Assembly: GCF_020447305.1 (NCBI RefSeq)
Contig: NZ_CP095732.1
Location: 1,768,501 to 1,832,500, forward strand
Source: Abyssibius alkaniclasticus
Lineage (GTDB): Bacteria; Pseudomonadota; Alphaproteobacteria; Rhodobacterales; Rhodobacteraceae
Direction of reading: 5' to 3'
DNA length: 64,000 nucleotides
Shown: one piece after another, positions 57,864-64,000 of the stretch
Numbering within the stretch: the stretch's first letter is position 1
Layout of the letters: each line of letters opens with the position of its first letter
Notes under the pieces: model-generated
What the model was told of the DNA's origin: nothing
Databases searched by the model: none
Seen by the model: only the letters and a program-made list of their open reading frames with translations
Made by a program: the position numbers and the translations under genes

Positions 57864-59200
57864 CCTTTGCACTCGGATGCGGTGTCATCGGCGCGAATGG
57901 TGCCAGCGTAATCCGCTTCGGCTTTGGCGATATAGTCGCGCGTCAGCGGAACGGCATCGCGGCGCTTGGCGAGCTGGATCTGGAACACCATCAGCCGCCC
58001 GTGCCGAAAGGACATTTCGCTGGCGGCCAGATAAAACTCCCACATGCGGCAGAACCGCTCGTCGTAAAGCGTGCGCGCAGCCGCACGGTTGGCGGCAAAA
58101 CGTTCAGACCAGTGGCGCAGGGTTTCGGCGTAATGCAGGCGCAGGATTTCGACATCGGTCACCCAAAGCCCCGCGCGCTCGATCGCGGCAATGGTTTCAG
58201 ACAGGGTTGGAATATAGCCACCCGGAAAGATGTATTTGCGGGTCCAGGGGTCGCTGCCGCCCTGGGGCTCCATTGTGCCAATGGCATGAACCAGCCCAAC
58301 GCCGTCGGGCTTCAGCACGCGGTTCAGCGTTGAAAAATAAGCATCAAAACCGCTGCGCCCGACATGTTCGAACATGCCGACCGACACAACCCTGTCATAC
58401 TGGTCGCGCTCTTGCCGATAGTCGCGTTGTTCAAAGCGCACCCGGTCTGACAGGCCTGATTGCGCCGCGCGCGCCCGTGCGGCCGCAATCTGCTCTGCCG
58501 AAAGGCTGAGCCCGGTCACGCGGGCCTGATGCGCCTGGGCAAGCTCCAGCCCCAACCCGCCCCAGCCCGAACCGATGTCCAGCACATCGAGGCCTGGTTC
58601 CAGCCGCAGCTTGGCGGCGATATGCCGCTTCTTGAGCGCTTGCGCCATGTCCAGCGTTTCGGTGCCTGTCGGGAAATAGGCGCAGGAATACTGCCGGTCG
58701 GTATCAAGAAAAAGGTCGTATAACGCGGTTGACAGATCGTAGTGATGCGCCACATTGGCCAAGGCGCGGCTGATCGGGTTATGGTGCAGCTTGCGGCCAA
58801 TGCGCTGGTCGAGCCAGCGCCTGATGCGCCGGGCGGGCAGGGCATCGAGCGCATCGATATTGGACATGCAGATCGCCAGAAAATCGCGCAGACTGCCGCT
58901 TTCGATGCGCAGCGTGCCATCCATATACGCCTCGCCAAGCGCAAGGCTTGGATTGGCCAGCAGCCGCGATGGCAGGCGTGCAGTGCCCAGGCGAATGCTC
59001 ACCGCCGGGCTGGTCTGGCTGCCAAACTGCCAGGTGCCACCCTGCGCATCGATCACTGTCAGGCGGCCGTTGCGCACCAGGCGGTGCAGGGTTTTGGCCA
59101 GCAGCCACATGGCCCCCCGTCCGGACCGGCCGCGCCGCGTTTTCTTGTGCCCGTCATGCGCGTCAAGACGTTCATCGGGTGTGATTTCGCTATTGGACAT
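57860..59200 (-). CDS. cfa: Cyclopropane-fatty-acyl-phospholipid synthase
   Basis: Methylates cis double bonds of membrane lipids using SAM. 446 aa. SAM motif LDVLDIGSGWGGLGLELA near residue 190; catalytic region HYDLSTALYDLFLD, VSVGMFEHVG, and KYIFPGGYIPTL. ATG 59200 with GGAGG 8 nt upstream chosen over ATG 59221 and the long frame to 59278. Membrane cyclopropanation is a known stress and stationary response. Confidence 0.94.
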   Translation of the reverse strand: MSNSEITPDERLDAHDGHKKTRRGRSGRGAMWLLAKTLHRLVRNGRLTVIDAQGGTWQFGSQTSPAVSIRLGTARLPSRLLANPSLALGEAYMDGTLRIESGSLRDFLAICMSNIDALDALPARRIRRWLDQRIGRKLHHNPISRALANVAHHYDLSTALYDLFLDTDRQYSCAYFPTGTETLDMAQALKKRHIAAKLRLEPGLDVLDIGSGWGGLGLELAQAHQARVTGLSLSAEQIAAARARAAQSGLSDRVRFEQRDYRQERDQYDRVVSVGMFEHVGRSGFDAYFSTLNRVLKPDGVGLVHAIGTMEPQGGSDPWTRKYIFPGGYIPTLSETIAAIERAGLWVTDVEILRLHYAETLRHWSERFAANRAAARTLYDERFCRMWEFYLAASEMSFRHGRLMVFQIQLAKRRDAVPLTRDYIAKAEADYAGTIRADDTASECKG

Positions 59201-59688
59201 GAATTTTGCCTCCGCGTTCATTAAATCCGGACGGGGCATGTCTGGCCCCTGTCCATCAAAACAGACGAATGAAACCACGTGACATTACAGAACAATGTTG
59301 CCAGACCTTCAAGGGGCGAAGCGGCAAATTTTGTTTACCGTGTTCGATGCAGCGGCGCATTTCTTCGCGCACGCAGTTTTTCTGTAACGTCGCAGTCTTC
59401 GTCTGTCGTGTCGTTTACACCGCCCAGATGAGTCGGGGCCATGATCACCTTGCGCTGGCGTTGCTGCGCCAGCTTACGACCGTGATCTGCAATGGATGTT
59501 GCCAAAATCTGGCTGAGCCAACCAGCATTGCGCGCATAGCAGGAGCCGGACCGGATCGGTCCGCCGCAATGGCTTGGCACAGCAGGTTTTGAAGCGGTTG
59601 ATGCAGATCAATGTCATAAGACGGTGCGCGGGCTATACGCAATTTCAAGACGACCTATGAGCAGGGTTGTCGGAAAGGCTGTTACCTG
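59201..59688. other. 488-bp divergent intergenic region
   Basis: Separates cfa (minus) from the Cys-rich sigma factor (plus). Short open frames on both strands have no recognisable protein pattern. It contains a perfect FNR site with -10 element (59598-59639). Nothing else was identified in the first 400 bases. Confidence 0.6.
59598..59639 (+). promoter_or_regulatory. Class II FNR promoter
   Basis: TTGAT-GCAG-ATCAA (59598-59611) is a perfect FNR consensus. TATACG at 59634-59639 is a good -10. A start near 59646 puts the box centre at -41.5 exactly, the geometry of class II FNR activation. It would give a 43-nt leader for the sigma gene at 59689. Confidence 0.8.
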
Positions 59689-60315
59689 ATGTTACCGCAG
59701 AAGAGCTATCGACCAGAGGCGCCGGATACATCGCCGGAACGCGCGTTGCTGAACGGGCGCAGTGCGTTCATGGGCTTCCTCGTCAAGCGGCTTGGCAACC
59801 GGGCCGATGCCGAAGATGTGTTGCAGGATTTCTGCATTCGCGTCTTGGCACGCAAGCACCAGCTTCGCGATGTTGATCGGATGGATGCCTGGCTTTATGC
59901 GATCCTGCGCTCTACGCTGAACGATCACTACCGCAAAGGCACAAGGCGTAACCGCCTGGCCGAAGCTGTCGCGCGCGAGCCACAGGATTGGATTGCAGAT
60001 GCGCCAACACAAATGGCGCGGGTCTGCACCTGTCATAGCGGGCTGATCTCCGAATTGAACGCAACAGAGTCCGAGCTGATCCGGCGCATCGATGTTGGTG
60101 AGGAAAGCCGCGAAAGCGTGGCGCAAGACCTTGGCCTTTCGCGCAATGCGCTGCGCGTTCGTCTGCACCGGGCGCGTGCCGCCTTGCGCAAGGCGATGAC
60201 ACAGCATTGCGGCGATTGTTGCCAGAATGACCGGGATGACTGTTCCTGCCCGCCAGAGGGCTGCGAGAGTGCCACTCATGCCAGCAGTTGCGCGCCCGAA
60301 CCCGTGCCGGCCTGA
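59689..60315 (+). CDS. Sigma-70 family factor with Cys-rich C-terminus
   Basis: 208 aa. Region 2: RADAEDVLQDFCIRVLARKH and DAWLYAILRSTLNDHYRKG. Region 4 HTH: ESVAQDLGLSRNALRVRLHRAR. Unusual Cys pattern: CTCH at 113-116, CGDCC at 174-178, CSC at 185-187, then Cys192 and Cys201. No anti-sigma gene follows, so the Cys/His group may sense metal or redox directly (as CorE-type factors do, by analogy). Start ATG 59689 has a weak GGAAAGG 12 nt upstream. Behind an FNR promoter. Confidence 0.9.
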   Translation: MLPQKSYRPEAPDTSPERALLNGRSAFMGFLVKRLGNRADAEDVLQDFCIRVLARKHQLRDVDRMDAWLYAILRSTLNDHYRKGTRRNRLAEAVAREPQDWIADAPTQMARVCTCHSGLISELNATESELIRRIDVGEESRESVAQDLGLSRNALRVRLHRARAALRKAMTQHCGDCCQNDRDDCSCPPEGCESATHASSCAPEPVPA

Positions 60316-60406
60316 GCCTTGCAGGCGTGGTTCTGTAATGCTGGCCAGTGTCTGACGTCTACTTCTACAACCGGGCCAAGGGCACCAATGCGGGAGTATC
60401 CAGACC

Positions 60407-60739
60407 ATGCCAGCACCACACGAGACCGAAAATTCAGCTTCTGCACCGCCGCTTTTGCGCAATTCCGACATTCCGGAATTCCTGTCGCGCATGACATGCG
60501 CCTGCGCCAATTGCGCCGCATTTGCCGATGCCCCCATCGCGCGGGCATTGGTGCATCGTGTTGATATCTTGAGCCAGCCCTGCCGACTGGCCGCACGCGA
60601 ACTTGGGTTGGGCTATGGCGATGCAACCTATCTGCTGGCCGGTTTGCGCGCGGATATGGCGCAGACACTTGTAAGCGTGTTGGGCGCAAAGCCGCCGCGC
60701 AAGAAAACCTTGCCGCAAGGAGAGATTGACCATGACTGA
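60407..60739 (+). CDS. Small Cys-containing protein, unknown
   Basis: 110 aa. Central RMTCACANCAAF holds a CxCxxC motif, followed by a helical region (VHRVDILSQPCRLAARELGL) and a basic tail. GGGAG lies 10 nt before the ATG. Overlaps the next gene by 8 nt, so it is part of the same operon. Not recognised. Confidence 0.7.
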   Translation: MPAPHETENSASAPPLLRNSDIPEFLSRMTCACANCAAFADAPIARALVHRVDILSQPCRLAARELGLGYGDATYLLAGLRADMAQTLVSVLGAKPPRKKTLPQGEIDHD

Positions 60740-62513
60740 GCCACTGAGCCTTGCGCGCACCAAACCCGCGCGCACCAAAGCCGGACCGGCAGGCGCCAAA
60801 CCGGTGCCAGCCGCAAAGCCGGGCGCGCAACCACCTTATGTCATTGACGCGATGGAGCGTTGGCTGCTGTTTCTTGATACGCTGCGCGAACGTGCCGATA
60901 ACATGATCGCGCATGAACGTCAGGGAATGCCGCCGCTTCTGGATTTCGACTATGAACTGCTGCTGGATGCGCGCAGCTTCGAACGGCCTGCGAATTATGC
61001 CTTGCTGCGCATCACGCGGGCGGGAGAAGACTGCTGGGATGATTGCGTGGACGAGACCAAGCCGCCCGTCATCATCATCGACCCGCGCGCCGGGCATGGG
61101 CCGGGCATTGGCGGCTTCAAGCATGACAGCGAAGTCGGCATGGCCCTGCACGAGGGGCACCCGGTATATTTCGTAATCTTCTTCCCCGAACCCATGCCCG
61201 GCCAGACCCTTGCCGATGTGCATTATGCGTTGCGGGATTTCGTGACCGAAGTGGCCCGGCGCCACCCGAATGCGACCCCCGTTCTTTACGGCAATTGCCA
61301 GGCCGGCTGGGCCGCCACCCTGCTGGCCGCCGATTGTCAGGGGCTGGTCGGGCCCATCGTGCTGAACGGCTCGCCGCTCAGCTATTGGTCGGGCGCGGCG
61401 CAAACCAGCCCGATGCGGATGATGGGCGCGCTTACCGGCGGGTCCTGGGCGGCACATCTGGTCGCCGATCTGGATGATGGGCGCTTTGACGGTGCCTGGC
61501 TGGCGCAGAATTTCGAAAACCTGCAACCCGAAAAGGCGATCTGGGAAAAATATGCAAATCTTTTCAACCATGTAGATACCGAGCGCGCGCGGTTTCTGGA
61601 ATTCGAACGCTGGTGGAACGGCTATTACACGCTGAGCCGCGAAGAGATTCTTGCCATCACGCAGAACCTGTTCATCGGCAACCGGCTGGAACGGGGCGAA
61701 ATGGCCCTGGATGCGCATTGCAGCATAGACCTGCGGCGGATCAGCAATCCGATTGTCATCTTCGCCTCGGAGGGTGACAATATCACGCCGCCGCAGCAGG
61801 CGCTGGGGTGGATTGCGCGGCTTTACCCCGATACGGGCGCGCTTAAAGCCGCGGGGCAGCGCATCGTCTATCTGACGCATGAAACGGTCGGGCATTTGGG
61901 TATTTTTGTTTCGGGGTCGGTCGCGCGGCTTCAGCATCGGGCGATACTGGCGCATCTGGAAGCGGTTGAATCGCTGGCACCGGGCCTATACGAAATGCAG
62001 ATCGATCAGCCGAAACACGATCAGCGCGGGGCGCCGGATGTGCGGTTTGTGTCGCGCGAAGTTGAAAATCTTGGCATCGCCAATGATGATGTGGCGCTGT
62101 CGCACGTGGCGCGGATTTCGCAAAACAACGAGACGGCCTACACCCTGTTTGCCAGCCCCTGGATAAAGGCCGCAACATCACCGGCCAGTGCCGAAGCCCT
62201 GCGCGCCCTGCACCCGATGCGCTGGAGCAGAACCATGTTTTCCGAACGGGTGAACCCCTGGATGGGGCTTGTCAAAGCTACGGCGGAAGCGCTGCGCCAG
62301 TCACGCGCGCCACTGCCCGAGGATCACCCCGCACTCATGTCCGAGCGCGCGCTGCTGGCGCATATGGGCGAGGGTTTGGCGGCGTGGCGAAAGGGGCGCG
62401 ACGCCTGGCTTGCCCATGTCTTTGGCGCGCTGTTTGGCGCTGAGCCATTGGGCGAAACATCGACCCCGGCTTCCAAAAACGCCGGGGCAGATTTGAAGGA
62501 GCGCACAAAATGA
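60732..62513 (+). CDS. DUF3141 protein, alpha/beta-hydrolase fold
   Basis: 593 aa. Ala/Lys/Pro-rich N-terminus (1-35), then an alpha/beta-hydrolase-like domain: IIIDPRAGHGPGIGG, the elbow GNCQAGWA with Cys189 in the nucleophile place (like PHA synthases), and a late His in HETVGHLGIF. Substrate unknown. ATG 60732 has AAGGAG 8 nt upstream; TTG 60726 is less likely. Family members are often near enoyl-reductase and acetate-kinase type genes. Confidence 0.9.
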   Translation: MTEPLSLARTKPARTKAGPAGAKPVPAAKPGAQPPYVIDAMERWLLFLDTLRERADNMIAHERQGMPPLLDFDYELLLDARSFERPANYALLRITRAGEDCWDDCVDETKPPVIIIDPRAGHGPGIGGFKHDSEVGMALHEGHPVYFVIFFPEPMPGQTLADVHYALRDFVTEVARRHPNATPVLYGNCQAGWAATLLAADCQGLVGPIVLNGSPLSYWSGAAQTSPMRMMGALTGGSWAAHLVADLDDGRFDGAWLAQNFENLQPEKAIWEKYANLFNHVDTERARFLEFERWWNGYYTLSREEILAITQNLFIGNRLERGEMALDAHCSIDLRRISNPIVIFASEGDNITPPQQALGWIARLYPDTGALKAAGQRIVYLTHETVGHLGIFVSGSVARLQHRAILAHLEAVESLAPGLYEMQIDQPKHDQRGAPDVRFVSREVENLGIANDDVALSHVARISQNNETAYTLFASPWIKAATSPASAEALRALHPMRWSRTMFSERVNPWMGLVKATAEALRQSRAPLPEDHPALMSERALLAHMGEGLAAWRKGRDAWLAHVFGALFGAEPLGETSTPASKNAGADLKERTK

Positions 62514-62743
62514 CATGGCTTGCTGAAAACTGGCTGTTGCTGCTTTTGATCGGCGGTATGGTTGCAATGCATATGTTTGGGCACGGGCATGGCGGGCACA
62601 AGCATGGGCCGACCGATGCGCAGCACGCGGCGCACGACCACACAGCCGACACCCAAATTGAGCCAAAGCCCGCGCCCGGAACCGAGACCGGGAACGGGAC
62701 CGAGCCCGAGCCCGAGACCAAGACGGCGGCCAAAGATGCCTGA
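62510..62743 (+). CDS. Small His-rich membrane-anchored peptide
   Basis: 77 aa: one membrane segment (about residues 6-21), then a His/Gly patch MFGHGHGGHKHGP and a Thr/Glu/Pro tail. Resembles DUF2933-type peptides in layout. Probably metal-binding at the membrane. Overlaps DUF3141 by 4 nt and the reductase gene by 8 nt. Confidence 0.75.
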   Translation: MTWLAENWLLLLLIGGMVAMHMFGHGHGGHKHGPTDAQHAAHDHTADTQIEPKPAPGTETGNGTEPEPETKTAAKDA

Positions 62744-63581
62744 TTTTCCTGAATGCTGCGATCCGGCGGAATTGCTGGATCTGTCGGGCCGCAAGGGTCT
62801 GGTCACGGGCATCGCCAATGATCGGAGTCTGGCCTGGCTTGCGGCCCTGCATTTCCGGCAGGCCGGGGCAGACCTGGCGATCACCTATCGCGATGCGCGC
62901 ACCCAGCCCTATGTGGCGCCCCTGGCTGCGCGGCTTGAAGCGCCGATCGTCATGCCCTGTGATGTTGGCGCGCCCGATGCGCTTGAAGCGGTGTTTGATG
63001 CCATTGCCGCGCGCTGGGGCAAGCTCGATTTCATTCTTCATGCCGTGGGTAGCGTGCCGCCCGCCGACCTTCATGGCCGCCTGACCGAGTGTTCGGCCGA
63101 GGGCTTTGCCGAGGCGATGATGGTTTCGGTATATTCGCTGATCCGCATGGCGCGTTTGGCCGAACCATTGATGCAGGCTGGCGGCAGCCTGATCACCCTC
63201 AGCTACCTTGGGGGCGAGCGTGTGGTGGAAAATTACAACGTGATGGGGCCGGTCAAGGCGGCGCTGGAAGCCAGTGTGCGCTATCTGGCGCATGAACTCG
63301 GGCCGGCGAATATCCGCGTCAACGCCATTTCGGCGGGGCCGGTGCAAACCCGTGCGGCTTCGGGCCTGAGCGGATTTTCCGGCTTGCTGGCCGCCACCGC
63401 CCGTAGCGCCCCCTTGCGGCGCAATATCGAGGCTGATGAGGTGGGTCGCGCCGCCTTGCTGTTTGCCAGCAACTATACCAGCGGCATCACGGGTGAGGTG
63501 CTGCATGTGGATGCGGGCGTTCACATTGAAGGCCCGGTTCATGCCGATGCGCCGCGCCCTTCGCCAGAGGCTGTGCGCTGA
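62736..63581 (+). CDS. FabI-type enoyl-ACP reductase (SDR)
   Basis: 281 aa. Cofactor loop GIANDRSLAWLAA (residues about 25-37), catalytic Tyr-x6-Lys in NYNVMGPVKAAL, and C-terminal TGEVLHVDAGVHI typical of FabI. ATG 62736 chosen; the open frame upstream overlaps the preceding gene. Likely a second, operon-specific copy beside a housekeeping fabI elsewhere. Confidence 0.88.
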   Translation: MPDFPECCDPAELLDLSGRKGLVTGIANDRSLAWLAALHFRQAGADLAITYRDARTQPYVAPLAARLEAPIVMPCDVGAPDALEAVFDAIAARWGKLDFILHAVGSVPPADLHGRLTECSAEGFAEAMMVSVYSLIRMARLAEPLMQAGGSLITLSYLGGERVVENYNVMGPVKAALEASVRYLAHELGPANIRVNAISAGPVQTRAASGLSGFSGLLAATARSAPLRRNIEADEVGRAALLFASNYTSGITGEVLHVDAGVHIEGPVHADAPRPSPEAVR

Positions 63582-63635
63582 ACCGTGCCCAGCCATATTC
63601 GGCAATCCGAGGCTTGTGCAAAAGGAGATGATTTC

Positions 63636-64000
63636 ATGCAAGCGATCGACATCATGACCACGACTGTCATTACAATCCCGCAAGATGCCAAAATCGTGCA
63701 AGCTGTGCGCCTGATGCTTGAGCATCACATCAGCGCGCTGCCGGTTGTCGATGCCGATGGCGGCCTGACAGGGCTGATCAGCGAAGGCGATCTGATGCGC
63801 CGCATCCGCGCGCCAGAAGCGCCACGCCGGTCCTGGTGGCTGGAACTGCTGGATGGGCCGGGCAATGCCGCACATGATTTCGTGATGCTCAACAGCCAGC
63901 GCGTCACCGATGTGATGAGCCGCGAAATTGTGTCGGTTGAAGAAGATACGCCGGTTGGCACAATCGCGCGCCTGCTGGACAAGCACCGCATCAAGCGGGT
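63636..64000 (+). CDS. CBS-domain protein (3' end outside window)
   Basis: Reading frame from ATG 63636 (AAAGGAG 8 nt upstream) runs open to the end, 121 codons. First CBS unit MTTTVITIPQDAKIVQAVRL and SALPVVDADGGLTGLISEGDL; second begins VTDVMSREIVSVEEDTPV. CBS pairs bind adenine nucleotides and may sense energy state. Fifth gene after the sigma factor in the same direction. Confidence 0.9.
   Translation, partial: MQAIDIMTTTVITIPQDAKIVQAVRLMLEHHISALPVVDADGGLTGLISEGDLMRRIRAPEAPRRSWWLELLDGPGNAAHDFVMLNSQRVTDVMSREIVSVEEDTPVGTIARLLDKHRIKR

Noticed and set aside
59206-59592. Short frames in the cfa-sigma gap
   Set aside because: No domain or ribosome-site support on either strand; treated as intergenic.
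60276-61955. 559-codon open frame antisense to the DUF3141 gene
   Set aside because: Shadow of a high-GC gene; the plus-strand DUF3141 protein is clearly real.
1-64000. tRNA, rRNA, CRISPR arrays, insertion sequences, prophage genes
   Set aside because: Looked for while reading both strands; none was recognisable, though small RNAs cannot be excluded without a search.

Overview
The window reads as a chromosomal segment of a GC-rich alphaproteobacterium of the Rhodobacterales (Rhodobacteraceae type). The evidence is the layout of the division and cell-wall (dcw) cluster with a DUF2484 membrane protein between murC and murB, an aerobic cobaltochelatase pair cobS/cobT with a J-domain protein and BolA nearby, perfect FnrL-type boxes, and the style of the protein sequences. 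No rRNA, tRNA, CRISPR array, transposase or phage gene was found by eye.

Region by region. (1) 1-17840, plus strand: dcw cluster and envelope genes murF(partial)-mraY-murD-ftsW-murG-murC-DUF2484-small membrane protein-murB-ddl-ftsQ-ftsA-ftsZ-lpxC-bamD-recN. Most junctions touch or overlap by 4 nt. Exceptions are a REP-like nested palindrome before murD, a ftsZ leader carrying an inverted pair of DnaA boxes and a cluster of GANTC sites, and a terminator after ftsZ. (2) 17841-28667: a DksA-family zinc-finger protein behind a perfect FNR box, a GlcD/Dld-type FAD dehydrogenase, a ClC channel, a Gfo/Idh/MocA oxidoreductase, small VOC and DUF427 proteins, a large Xaa-Pro aminopeptidase, and cobS-cobT. 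(3) 28668-32492: an ECF sigma factor, an RskA-type anti-sigma factor and a secreted fasciclin protein, lying between cobS and the J-domain/BolA genes. (4) 32489-41255: gatB, an ArsR-SRPBCC-SRPBCC-membrane protein operon with a palindrome across the ArsR start codon, malate synthase G, and small stress or unknown proteins. (5) 41432-49079: a class III aminotransferase, an ectoine-hydrolase-like M24 enzyme, then a purine-catabolism operon uraH-xdhA-xdhB-xdhC. (6) 49123-57208: a patatin-like protein (minus strand), then a heavy-metal P-type ATPase with unusual motifs followed in line by an arginine deiminase operon (YfcC-type antiporter, arcA, arcB, arcC). (7) 57229-64000: a decayed type II (archaeal-type) GAPDH coupled to a cyclopropane-fatty-acid synthase, then a divergent operon behind a textbook class II FNR promoter. 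That operon is a Cys-rich sigma factor, a small Cys-containing protein, a DUF3141 hydrolase-fold protein, a His-rich membrane peptide, a FabI-type reductase and a CBS protein cut by the window end.

How the genes work together. The first 17 kb is housekeeping peptidoglycan, lipid A and outer-membrane assembly plus division. The last 14 kb looks like an oxygen-limitation and energy-stress island: ADI fermentation for ATP, metal efflux, membrane lipid modification, and an FNR-driven lipid/energy operon of unknown purpose. The best candidate for something undescribed is the 59.6-64 kb FNR-sigma-DUF3141-FabI-CBS operon. Next come the sigma/RskA/fasciclin module, which parallels the mycobacterial SigK-RskA-MPT70 arrangement, and the P-type ATPase with a CPD motif and a Cys-less metal-binding domain.
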